DNA of 64,000 nt from Streptococcus sp. sy004 (GTDB lineage Bacteria > Bacillota > Bacilli > Lactobacillales > Streptococcaceae): the NCBI RefSeq assembly GCF_007859205.1, contig NZ_VOHP01000004.1:1-64000 (forward strand), given 5' to 3'. Positions 11,386-18,866 of this stretch are shown here, piece by piece. Under the pieces are notes generated by a model that saw only the letters and a program-made list of their open reading frames with translations, was not told the origin of the DNA and made no database searches. How positions within the stretch are numbered: the first letter of the stretch is position 1; every line of letters starts with the position of its first letter. The position numbers and the translations under genes are program-made.

Positions 11386-13590
11386 CTAAGTCATGAGATA
11401 ATCGTAAATTTCTTGTGGCGTTCCCAGAGCCATGAGCTCTTGATAGGTCACTTGTTCTTTAAGTTCTTGATAAATTCGACTTTCTGCAATCTCACGTTTA
11501 CTAGCTGATTTATTAACTGTCATTAAGCCATTTGTAATAGTCACAAATCCCAGTTCTTCAAAAATCTGAATCATCTTAACCAAAAGAATCTGAGGAATTT
11601 TCAAATAGTGACTTAACTCCCCTAACTTATTGCGAACATCAAACTCTGGAAATTGATAGATGACCTTATAAAGTTTAGCAAACTGGTCTCTTGTACCATA
11701 ACCTGTCAAATAATACTGGTTTTTTATTTCGTTTTTGAAATAAATGACCTTAAATTGTCCTTCTTGTAGCAAGGTTTTTAATTGATTGACATCTTCTGGT
11801 ATTTGAGCCACAACGACTACATCGCTTTTCAGTCCTGACTCAAGACTAGGTACTTGATTGGGCAATGGTAGATTTTTGGAACGTATATCAATGAGTTGAA
11901 CACCATCAACCCTAGCATCGACCAACATCAACTGCAACATACGATTTCCATTCCAAAAATTAATAGATAAGTGAACCGCTAACTCTAAATGACTAGCCTG
12001 TAAAAATTCTTGAACCAAGTGACCATAACCAAAAGCCACGACTTCTAATTCCTTATCCGCTTGAGCAATTTTCAATTTTAAGTGACTACCACCTTGTCCC
12101 ATCTGACGAGCTTGTATGACTTGGATATTGCTCAAACGAAAAACTGGTTTTTGATGACAAATGCCAAATGGCATCAATTTTTCTAAGTTTTTAATGGTAT
12201 CTAGACTGAGATCAGCTAAGGCAATGTCACTATCAATAGTCAGCGATATCTTTTGACTTAAATCAATTTGCCTTTCCTTAATATAGTCACATAAACAGGT
12301 AGAAAGTTGCTCTAGCTTATCTACGTCAAGTGTCATACCAGCTGCTCCGCTGTGACCCCCAAAGGCGATAAAGAGATCTTTTTGTCCAGACAAGGCTTCA
12401 AAAACATCAACTACCTCTGGACTTCTAGCACTACCTTTAGCTTGATTGTCACTAATACTTAAGACAACAACTGGCTGCTGTAATTCATCCAAAAGTTTAC
12501 CTGCCACAATGCCCAAGACACCTGGTTGCCAGTTTTCTTTAGCTAGCACTTGAGCTGGTTTTGTCGGATCCACCATAGCTTTAGCTTCTTCAAAAATGCT
12601 TTGCACCAGAGCTTTGCGTTCGTCATTTTTACTAAATACCAACTGGGCAAGGTCCTTGACTTCTTCATCATCAAATCCTGTCAATAACTCAATGGCAGGA
12701 TTAGGATCATCTAAACGCCCCAAGGCATTAAGTTGAGGAGCTAACGTAAAACCAATACTATCCTCCGTCAGATTGGCTGGTTCTAAATCTGATAACTTCA
12801 TCAATTCTTGCAGACCGATACGATCAGTTTCTTTCAGAATCTGCAGACCAAACTTGACCAAGATACGGTTTTCATCAGTCAAAGACATCATGTCTGCTAC
12901 AGTACCTATGGCTACCAAGTCTAAAAATTCTGTTGGTACGGTCTCCAAAAGAGCTGTTGCCAACTTAAATGCGACACCACAACCTGCCAAATGCGGAAAA
13001 GGATAAGCACCTTGGGGATGTTCCGGATGAATAATAGCATAGGCATCAGGCAAGTCTGCTGGCAGACTATGGTGATCCGTTACAATGACATCTACGCCAA
13101 CTTCTTTGGCATAACTAATGGCCTCATGCCCTGCCACCCCATTGTCAACTGTGATAATTAAAGAGATGGCTTGTTGGTCAATAAAATATTGATAGACACT
13201 TTTATTGGGACCGTAGCCATCCGTAAAACGATTGGGCAAATAAATCTCATAATCAGCCCCCATCATTTCCAAGGTTTCTTTCATGATACTGGCTGCAGTC
13301 ATACCGTCAGCGTCATAATCACCATAAACTAAGATCCGCTCGCCTGTTTCAATCGCTTGACGAATCCTAGTCACTGCTTTTTCCATTTCATAGAAGAGAT
13401 ATGGGTCATGAAGCTGTGCCAAATCTAGTGTTAAAAAATGCTCTAGCTGTTCTGGTTCAACCACACCTCGCTGATACAAAATTTGACTCGCTAAAGGGGA
13501 TAAACCTGCCTGCTTGGCTATTTTCAAAAACTCTTCACTTGGCTGATGCTTACTTAATTGCCAGTCATACTTTGCTTTTATCATACCCAT
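11386..13590 (-). CDS. recJ: Single-stranded-DNA-specific exonuclease RecJ
   Basis: 5'-3' ssDNA exonuclease for recombination and mismatch/base-excision repair. 734 residues, the streptococcal length with an extra C-terminal domain. DHH-phosphoesterase motifs: YGDYDADGMTA near residue 93, VDNG near 148 and TDHH near 171. The DHHA1 motif GGHSGAAG is near residue 415. Two in-frame ATGs (13590 and 13584) compete; the second has better spacing to the weak GAG box, giving 732 residues. Confidence 0.95.
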   Translation of the reverse strand: MGMIKAKYDWQLSKHQPSEEFLKIAKQAGLSPLASQILYQRGVVEPEQLEHFLTLDLAQLHDPYLFYEMEKAVTRIRQAIETGERILVYGDYDADGMTAASIMKETLEMMGADYEIYLPNRFTDGYGPNKSVYQYFIDQQAISLIITVDNGVAGHEAISYAKEVGVDVIVTDHHSLPADLPDAYAIIHPEHPQGAYPFPHLAGCGVAFKLATALLETVPTEFLDLVAIGTVADMMSLTDENRILVKFGLQILKETDRIGLQELMKLSDLEPANLTEDSIGFTLAPQLNALGRLDDPNPAIELLTGFDDEEVKDLAQLVFSKNDERKALVQSIFEEAKAMVDPTKPAQVLAKENWQPGVLGIVAGKLLDELQQPVVVLSISDNQAKGSARSPEVVDVFEALSGQKDLFIAFGGHSGAAGMTLDVDKLEQLSTCLCDYIKERQIDLSQKISLTIDSDIALADLSLDTIKNLEKLMPFGICHQKPVFRLSNIQVIQARQMGQGGSHLKLKIAQADKELEVVAFGYGHLVQEFLQASHLELAVHLSINFWNGNRMLQLMLVDARVDGVQLIDIRSKNLPLPNQVPSLESGLKSDVVVVAQIPEDVNQLKTLLQEGQFKVIYFKNEIKNQYYLTGYGTRDQFAKLYKVIYQFPEFDVRNKLGELSHYLKIPQILLVKMIQIFEELGFVTITNGLMTVNKSASKREIAESRIYQELKEQVTYQELMALGTPQEIYDYLMT

Positions 13591-13664
13591 CTCATTTCTA
13601 GCATTATCTATAAAATTATAGCAAAAATTAAGATAGAGATAAAGGAGAAAAGGATATGTTTTCA

Positions 13665-13697
13665 GTTAAGTTTCAATTAAGGTAACTTGGCTATACT
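13665..13697 (+). promoter_or_regulatory. CiaR-dependent promoter of a csRNA
   Basis: GTTAAG (13665-13670), 5 bp, ATTAAG (13676-13681), 10 bp, TATACT (13692-13697). This equals the published streptococcal CiaR consensus NTTAAG-N5-WTTAAG placed 10 bp upstream of the -10 box. There is no separate -35 box, as expected for CiaR-activated promoters. Confidence 0.9.
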
Positions 13698-13702
13698 GTA
13701 AT

Positions 13703-13770
13703 CATCCTAAAACTTTTCTTTTTCATAAATCTCCGGCTAGGGCTCTATTTTTAGAGTCCTAGCTTTTTTT
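13703..13770 (+). ncRNA. cia-dependent small RNA (csRNA)
   Basis: Short transcript predicted between the CiaR promoter and a strong terminator (stem 13736-13746 with 13753-13763, then seven T). The 5' single-stranded part contains UUUUUCAUAAAUCUCC (13719-13734), the complement of a Shine-Dalgarno plus AUG-AAA start region, as in pneumococcal csRNAs, which block translation initiation. Start position is estimated as about 7 nt after the -10 box. It lies alone between recJ and an SDR gene, both on the other strand. Exact family member and targets are unknown. Confidence 0.88.
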
Positions 13771-13807
13771 AATCATAAAAATCATCTCCAAAAAGAGATG
13801 ATTTCGG

Positions 13808-14566
13808 CTACTTATAATTAAAATTCTTGCGACTAATGTAATCAGATAAAACTGGAAATAGGTTGTAAAACTTATGAGTCAGAGCTAACAACCAAGGCAA
13901 ATTCAACTCACGTTTATTCCGACCGATATTGTTCACAATTTTTTGAGCCACTTGTTCTGGGCTTAAACTATAAGCCTCAACACGTTTTAAGTAACTGCCG
14001 TCTGGATCTGCTGTTTGGAAAAATTTGGTTTTAATGGGACCTGGATTAACCGTCGTCACATAAACACCTTTATCCGCCAACTCCAATCGAAGTGCATTAG
14101 AAAAACCAATCACTGCAAATTTGCTCGCTGAATAAATACTCGATTTGCTTGTTGCTATTAAACCTGCCATGCTAGCAATATTGATGATATGACCTTGGCC
14201 TTTTTCAGCCATCTTTTGACCAATCATCCGAGATAAACGTATCGTTGCCAAGGTATTGACTTCAAATAGTTGGCTGATGTCTTGATCGTTAAAATCATCA
14301 AAAGCCTTAAAAGTGCCATAACCTGCATTGTTAATTAGCACATCAATCGCCCCATAATTTTGAGTCAACTCTTCCAGCAAACAAACAACCGCTTGATGAT
14401 CGGTAATATCTACTCCAAAAGAGGTAACATTGCTTCGATGAGCGTAAATGGTGTCTAAGGTTTCTTTCGAACGACCTAGGGCTAAAATGCTATCTGTATC
14501 TGGTAAGGCCTGAATAATAGCCTGTGCTAAATCGCCAGAAGCTCCTGTAATTAAGACTGTTCTCAT
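13808..14566 (-). CDS. SDR-family NAD(P)-dependent oxidoreductase
   Basis: Classical short-chain dehydrogenase of 252 residues. TGASGDLA at residues 7-14 is the nucleotide-binding loop, NNAG is near residue 86, and the YSASK catalytic Tyr-x3-Lys is near residue 150, preceded by the catalytic Ser in NIASMAG. The C-terminus is basic with a hydrophobic patch and may associate with membrane. Start overlaps the rnz stop by 4 bp, so it belongs to the hflX-unknown-rnz-SDR operon. Substrate unknown. Confidence 0.9.
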   Translation of the reverse strand: MRTVLITGASGDLAQAIIQALPDTDSILALGRSKETLDTIYAHRSNVTSFGVDITDHQAVVCLLEELTQNYGAIDVLINNAGYGTFKAFDDFNDQDISQLFEVNTLATIRLSRMIGQKMAEKGQGHIINIASMAGLIATSKSSIYSASKFAVIGFSNALRLELADKGVYVTTVNPGPIKTKFFQTADPDGSYLKRVEAYSLSPEQVAQKIVNNIGRNKRELNLPWLLALTHKFYNLFPVLSDYISRKNFNYK

Positions 14567-15492
14567 ATTTCAAATCCCTCTAAGTCATTGACAATATAAG
14601 TATTTGGAAAAATCTTTCTTGCATCGGCTGCCATTTGCCCAATTTCTCGACCCAAAAAACGAGAACTAATGTGATTGAGTAGCAATCGTTTGGCTGAGGC
14701 TTCTTGGGCTATTTGAGCGGCTTGAATATTGGTTGAATGGGCATGACTCTTAGCCAGTTTTTCATCTCCCTTGCCATAAGTTGATTCATGCACTAAGATA
14801 TCTGCTCCCAAGCCTAAACGGACACTGGCATCTGTTTTTCTAGTATCACCTAAAATGGTGATAACCTTGCCTTTTTTAGGTGCTGACAAGTAGTCCTTAG
14901 CAATGATTTTTGTACCATCTTCTAGGATGACATCTTGGCCATTTTTGATTTGACCAAAGAGTGGTCCAAAAGGAACCCCTGCTGCTTTCAATTTGTCTGC
15001 GTCCAGCGTACCTTCCAAATCCTTTTGTACCACTCGATAACCAATACAAAAAACGGAATGATCCAGGGCTTCAGCATAGACGGTAAACTTATCTGTCTCT
15101 AAGATCTTACCCAACTGTTCTGATGTAAATTCCCGAAAATGAATACGATAAGGTAAGCGTGAACCCGTCAAACGTAAACTGGACATCACAAACTGCTTAA
15201 TTCCCTGTGGCCCATAAATCTCAAGGTCTGTTTGCTCGTCATTGGCTTGAAAAGAACGACTAGACAAAAAACCAGGCAAGCCAAAAACATGATCGCCATG
15301 TAGGTGCGTGATAAAAATTTTTCGCACCTTACGAGGGCGAATATTGGTCGATAAAATCTGACGTTGCGTGCCTTCACCACAATCAAACATCCAAACTTCA
15401 TTGATTTCATCCAAGAGTTTCAAAACAAGACTGGACACATTGCGAGATTTAGCTGGTTGCCCAGCCGCCGTTCCTAAAAATTGTAGTTGCAT
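14563..15492 (-). CDS. rnz: Ribonuclease Z
   Basis: Zinc-dependent tRNA 3'-end endonuclease (tRNase Z), 309 residues, long enough for the bacterial homodimeric form. The metallo-beta-lactamase motif HLHGDH is at residues 63-68. GDTRKT near residue 215 and the late NHISSR His complete the two-zinc site. It matures tRNA precursors that lack encoded CCA. Overlaps the SDR gene; 15 bp after the upstream unknown gene. Confidence 0.96.
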   Translation of the reverse strand: MQLQFLGTAAGQPAKSRNVSSLVLKLLDEINEVWMFDCGEGTQRQILSTNIRPRKVRKIFITHLHGDHVFGLPGFLSSRSFQANDEQTDLEIYGPQGIKQFVMSSLRLTGSRLPYRIHFREFTSEQLGKILETDKFTVYAEALDHSVFCIGYRVVQKDLEGTLDADKLKAAGVPFGPLFGQIKNGQDVILEDGTKIIAKDYLSAPKKGKVITILGDTRKTDASVRLGLGADILVHESTYGKGDEKLAKSHAHSTNIQAAQIAQEASAKRLLLNHISSRFLGREIGQMAADARKIFPNTYIVNDLEGFEI

Positions 15493-15507
15493 AATCCATA
15501 CTTTCTA

Positions 15508-16140
15508 TTATTTAATGTAGAGTAGATATTGACGTTGGGAAAAACCATACTGACGTTGTCCTTCAAACTGACTGGCTACTTCTAAGAGTTCCTCTTGATT
15601 AAAACCTTGCAAAAGAACCGTACCATCTGCCAGTCGCCACCCTTGTGTCAAATCAACCTTTTCCAAAACCAAATCTTCTACCTTAGCTGACGGTTCTTTT
15701 TTAGGAAACATAATGACCTGTTCTTTGGCTACTAGCTGATAATGAGGAAAAATACTCGCCAATTCAAAACACAGCTGCTCTACAGGCAAGGCATCTCTTT
15801 CAGCAAACACAGTAGCAACCTCTTCTTGCCCCGTCTGATAAGCAAAACCGTAAGATTTTCCTTGCAAATTAAGGCGAACAAAGGGTTTTTCTTCAATAAA
15901 ACTAGGGTTGTCACTCATCAAATCCAAGGCTTGACTAAGCTCAAAATAATAATCCGTTGCTTTCTGAGGTGATTCTTTTTGATAATATTCTGCAAAATAG
16001 GCATTCAAAACACTCGGTGGTGGCGTGATAAAGTCCAATTGCTCCTGTTTGGTCATTCTTTTAAATTTTTCTTGTAAATATTGGCGATCTAGGCTGGTAA
16101 AACCACCATAGGTCAGAGCCAAATCAATCATCTTGATCAT
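15508..16140 (-). CDS. Conserved streptococcal protein of unknown function (hflX-rnz interval)
   Basis: 210 residues, soluble, no signal peptide or membrane segment. I recognise it only as a protein found in streptococci at this place; similar proteins are sometimes labelled cystathionine beta-lyase, which the length and absence of a PLP-lysine motif do not support. Start ATG at 16140 overlaps the hflX stop by 17 bp and has a weak AGAAG box; the ATG at 16131 is an alternative. Acidic, leucine/glutamine-rich; co-expressed with tRNA-processing and ribosome-rescue genes. Confidence 0.82.
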   Translation of the reverse strand: MIKMIDLALTYGGFTSLDRQYLQEKFKRMTKQEQLDFITPPPSVLNAYFAEYYQKESPQKATDYYFELSQALDLMSDNPSFIEEKPFVRLNLQGKSYGFAYQTGQEEVATVFAERDALPVEQLCFELASIFPHYQLVAKEQVIMFPKKEPSAKVEDLVLEKVDLTQGWRLADGTVLLQGFNQEELLEVASQFEGQRQYGFSQRQYLLYIK

Positions 16141-17371
16141 AAAATGCTTCTAGCCTCCATTTATTTTCTTGAGCAATATAGCCTGATACTTCAAAAACTT
16201 CCGTCTCTCTAGGAACTTGATCAAAAATTACAAATTTATCCAACTCATACAATTTGTAGCTATCTTTAGCTGCCATTGTAAAAGAAAAAGGAACAAAAAG
16301 ATGACGAATTTCATCAATAATCAAATTTTTCAGTAGTTGACGACTCCCTGATGCCTTGGCTGACAAACGAACATTAGGAAATGCTGTTGCTACCAAACGC
16401 TCTACCTGATCCATCTTATTATAAACTGCCAAACGAGGAATCTGATCCATTCCCAATTCTGTCAACAAAGATAGAACCACATCTTCTTGTTCGCTATGAT
16501 TGGGGTCACTAGCATCGATGACATGAAGTAATAAATCAACATGACGACTTTCTTCCAAGGTTGATTTGAAAGCTGCAATCAACTCCGTTGGCAAATCTTG
16601 AATGAACCCTACTGTGTCAGTCAAAGTTGCTTGAAAACCACCTTTGAGTGAGATTTTCTTAGTTGTCGCATCTAGCGTTGCAAACAACTCGTCTGCTTCA
16701 TATTGGCTATTATCTGTCAACAGGTTCATAATCGTTGATTTACCTGCATTGGTATAGCCTATCAAGCCAATTTTAAAGGTCTGTGCATCTAGACGTTTTT
16801 CTCTGACCGTTTCTCGATTTTTTTCAATAGTCTTTAATTTTTGCTCAATATCATAAATCTGATGGCGAATACTTCTTCGGTTAAGTTCTAGTTGACTCTC
16901 ACCAGGACCACGACTACCAATTCCCCCTGCCTGACGACTTAACATAATACCTTGACCAGCTAAACGTGGTAACATGTATTTCAATTGGGCCAAATGAACT
17001 TGCATCTTGCCTTCATGGCTTCTAGCACGCAGGGCAAAAATGTCTAAAATCAACTGCATACGGTCAATAACCTTAACACCCAATGCAGCCTCTAAATTGG
17101 TATTTTGACGAGGGGTCAAGCGATTGTTAACAATGACCGTATCAATCTCATCTGCTTCAATGCGTTCTTTGAGTTCAAGTAATTTTCCCGAACCAATAAA
17201 CGTTTTACTATCATATCTTTCTTTTTTTTGCACATAGCTATCCACCACCTTAGCACCAGCTGTTTGAGCTAGACGACTCAATTCCAACATAGACATGGTA
17301 AAATTGCTATCCTTAGGTAATTCAACACCAACTAGAAGGACTAGCTCCTGTGCTTTTTTTGTTTCAATCAT
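16124..17371 (-). CDS. hflX: Ribosome-associated GTPase HflX
   Basis: GTPase that binds the 50S subunit and splits stalled or hibernating ribosomes. 415 residues from the ATG at 17371 (AAGGAG 6 bp upstream); a longer frame to 17407 has no ribosome site. The N-terminal HflX domain contains GPGESQLE near residue 155. The G domain shows G1 GYTNAGKST, G3 DTVGFI and G4 NKMD. It follows miaA in an operon, a conserved pairing in many bacteria. Confidence 0.96.
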   Translation of the reverse strand: MIETKKAQELVLLVGVELPKDSNFTMSMLELSRLAQTAGAKVVDSYVQKKERYDSKTFIGSGKLLELKERIEADEIDTVIVNNRLTPRQNTNLEAALGVKVIDRMQLILDIFALRARSHEGKMQVHLAQLKYMLPRLAGQGIMLSRQAGGIGSRGPGESQLELNRRSIRHQIYDIEQKLKTIEKNRETVREKRLDAQTFKIGLIGYTNAGKSTIMNLLTDNSQYEADELFATLDATTKKISLKGGFQATLTDTVGFIQDLPTELIAAFKSTLEESRHVDLLLHVIDASDPNHSEQEDVVLSLLTELGMDQIPRLAVYNKMDQVERLVATAFPNVRLSAKASGSRQLLKNLIIDEIRHLFVPFSFTMAAKDSYKLYELDKFVIFDQVPRETEVFEVSGYIAQENKWRLEAFYDQDD

Positions 17372-17423
17372 GGCTTTCTCCTTAGCTAAATGGTTCAATC
17401 TTACCACCGGTATTATAATCGTA

Positions 17424-18314
17424 TCAATCCGATTGTTCTAAAAACGTTTGAACCCGCTGCTTGATGTTCATTTCCATATTAGGATCGGCAATCTGATAAA
17501 ATTCAAGGGACATCCGATTACGAAACCAAGTTAGTTGACGCTTGGCAAAACGTCGAGTATTTTGTTTCAATTTATCCAAGGCCTCATTCAAGTTCATCTG
17601 ACCTGCAAAATAAGGAAATAATTCTTTATAACCAATCCCACGACTAGCCTGAACTTCTGGAAAATGATCATATAGCCAACGAGCTTCGTCTAACAAACCC
17701 AACTCAACCATTTGATCTACCCTTTGATTGATTCGTTGGTAAAGACTTTCCCTGTCATCTGTTAATCCTAAAAGCAAGGCCTGATAGGGCGGTTCTTGAT
17801 TCGTCATGTGATTACCAAATTTTGCTAATTCCAAGGCTCTCATAGCTCGCCGTCGGTTAATTTGTTCTAATTCAATGCCTTGCTCAGCTATTTTAATAAA
17901 TAATTCTTCCTCACTTAAACGGTCTAGTTCTTGACGATAAGCCAAGACTTGTTCTTGATTAACCTGTCCACCTAAATGATAGCCCTCCAGCAAACTTTGC
18001 AAATATAAACCCGTTCCACCAACAATAATGGGTAATTTTCCTCTGCTAGAAATGTTTTCAATTGCTTCTTTGGCTTCTTGAACAAAGTCAAAAGCCGAGT
18101 AGGTTTCTGATACCTCCCTAACATCAATTAAATGATGAACAACCTCTTCTTGCTCAGTTTGACTAGCCTTTGCTGTACCAATATCCAGTTGACGATAAAC
18201 TTGCTGACTATCCCCACTAATAATCTCACCATCAAAGGCTTGAGCTAACTTAATTCCCAGAGCTGTCTTCCCGACGGCTGTTGGCCCTGCAATCACAATC
18301 AATTTGGTCTTCAT
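17424..18314 (-). CDS. miaA: tRNA dimethylallyltransferase MiaA
   Basis: Adds the dimethylallyl group to A37 of tRNAs reading UNN codons. 296 residues. The P-loop [12 protein letters not shown] is at residues 9-20; [16 protein letters not shown] near residue 34 holds the catalytic Asp. The C-terminal [17 protein letters not shown] motif contacts tRNA. First gene of the miaA-hflX-unknown-rnz-SDR operon. Confidence 0.96.
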   Translation of the reverse strand: MKTKLIVIAGPTAVGKTALGIKLAQAFDGEIISGDSQQVYRQLDIGTAKASQTEQEEVVHHLIDVREVSETYSAFDFVQEAKEAIENISSRGKLPIIVGGTGLYLQSLLEGYHLGGQVNQEQVLAYRQELDRLSEEELFIKIAEQGIELEQINRRRAMRALELAKFGNHMTNQEPPYQALLLGLTDDRESLYQRINQRVDQMVELGLLDEARWLYDHFPEVQASRGIGYKELFPYFAGQMNLNEALDKLKQNTRRFAKRQLTWFRNRMSLEFYQIADPNMEMNIKQRVQTFLEQSD

Positions 18315-18322
18315 ATTTTTCC

Positions 18323-18351
18323 TTGCATTTTATTCATAAATTCGTTACTAT
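18323..18351 (+). promoter_or_regulatory. Possible promoter of the DUF3042/Cys-peptide cluster
   Basis: TTGCAT (18323-18328), 17-bp spacer, TACTAT (18346-18351), 29 bp upstream of the DUF3042 ATG. Overlapping TATGAT and TTATAA boxes make the exact -10 uncertain. Confidence 0.45.
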
Positions 18352-18380
18352 GATTATAACATAAGAAAAGGAGAAATATT

Positions 18381-18557
18381 ATGGCAAAAAAACATTCATT
18401 TCTTAAAGGTCTTGTAACTGGGGTTGTCGGTGCTGGCGCTGCGGTTGCTGGAACGGTTTATGCTGTTAAAAAAACAATTATTGAGCCCGAAGAAGAGAAG
18501 GCCGCTTTCATCGAAGAAAACCGTAAAAAAGCAGCACGTCGTCGTGTCACTCGTTAA
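18381..18557 (+). CDS. DUF3042 family small protein
   Basis: 58 residues, starting with ATG 6 bp after AAAAGGAG. The N-terminal third has a Lys-rich start then a Gly/Ala/Val-rich hydrophobic stretch (residues 8-28, VTGVVGAGAAVAG core) that looks like a single membrane helix. A charged tail EEEKAAFIEENRKKAARRR follows. This matches the DUF3042 family of lactic acid bacteria, function unknown. It is the first gene of a plus-strand cluster with three Cys-rich peptides and is divergent from miaA. The 14-bp gap to the first peptide suggests one transcript. Confidence 0.88.
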   Translation: MAKKHSFLKGLVTGVVGAGAAVAGTVYAVKKTIIEPEEEKAAFIEENRKKAARRRVTR

Positions 18558-18571
18558 AAAGGAGATTGATT

Positions 18572-18646
18572 ATGACAAATTGCACTTGTAAAGAAAATGG
18601 AACTTGTAACTGCACTAACTGTACTTGCGACTCTTGTTCTTGTTAA
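18572..18646 (+). CDS. Cysteine-rich micropeptide 1, metallothionein-like
   Basis: 24 residues, 8 of them Cys, in the spacing C-x-C-x5-C-x-C-x2-C-x-C-x2-C-x-C (positions 4, 6, 12, 14, 17, 19, 22, 24). Remaining residues are mostly Thr, Asn, Ser with one Lys, one Glu and one Asp; no aromatic or hydrophobic core and no signal peptide. ATG stands 7 bp after AAGGAG. Such composition and CxC spacing are those of Cu(I)/Zn-thiolate peptides. I do not recognise a described bacterial family. Metal binding is inferred, not shown. A structural or redox role is an alternative. Confidence 0.82.
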   Translation: MTNCTCKENGTCNCTNCTCDSCSC

Positions 18647-18660
18647 AAAGGAGACCTATT

Positions 18661-18735
18661 ATGACAAATTGCACTTGTAAAGAAAATGGAACTTGCAACT
18701 GCACTAACTGCACTTGTGACTCTTGTTCTTGTTAA
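18661..18735 (+). CDS. Cysteine-rich micropeptide 2, metallothionein-like
   Basis: 24 residues, identical in protein sequence to copy 1 although three codons differ synonymously, which points to selection on the peptide. Own AAGGAG box 7 bp before the ATG; 14-bp gap from copy 1. Same eight-cysteine spacing and likely the same role, raising peptide dosage. Confidence 0.82.
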   Translation: MTNCTCKENGTCNCTNCTCDSCSC

Positions 18736-18749
18736 AAAGGAGACCTATT

Positions 18750-18827
18750 ATGACAAATTGCACTTGTAAAGAAAATGGAACTTGTAGCTGCACTAGCTGT
18801 ACTTGTGACTCTTGTTCTTGTAAATAA
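18750..18827 (+). CDS. Cysteine-rich micropeptide 3, metallothionein-like
   Basis: 25 residues. Same eight cysteines in the same places as copies 1 and 2, with Asn13 and Asn16 changed to Ser and a C-terminal Lys added. AAGGAG box 7 bp before ATG. The cluster ends 3 bp later at a bidirectional terminator. Confidence 0.82.
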   Translation: MTNCTCKENGTCSCTSCTCDSCSCK

Positions 18828-18830
18828 ATA

Positions 18831-18858
18831 AAAAAAGACAGGAAATCCTGTCTTTTTT
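18831..18858 (+). terminator. Bidirectional terminator between Cys-peptide cluster and zmp copy 1
   Basis: AAAAAAGACAGG, AAAT loop, CCTGTCTTTTTT: a perfect 12-bp A/T-flanked hairpin that works on both strands. A near-identical hairpin follows zmp copy 2 at 24767-24794. Confidence 0.92.
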
Positions 18859-18866
18859 ATTTATTC

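Larger units (their letters stand above)
18558..18824 (+). repeat. Three tandem 89-bp units, each a ribosome site plus Cys-rich ORF
   Basis: Starts of the three ORFs are exactly 89 bp apart (18572, 18661, 18750). Units differ by few substitutions. Between copies 1 and 2 the coding differences are three synonymous TGT/TGC swaps; copy 3 has two AAC-to-AGC changes and one extra Lys codon. Confidence 0.95.

Noticed and set aside
13656-13685. A 9-codon ORF (MFSVKFQLR) with an AAGGAG box on the plus strand
   Set aside because: It overlaps the CiaR repeats and lies upstream of the csRNA transcription start, so it would not be transcribed from that promoter; likely chance.
18558-18824. CRISPR or non-coding repeat at the 89-bp units
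   Set aside because: Each unit holds a ribosome site and an intact ORF with synonymous variation, so coding is the better reading.
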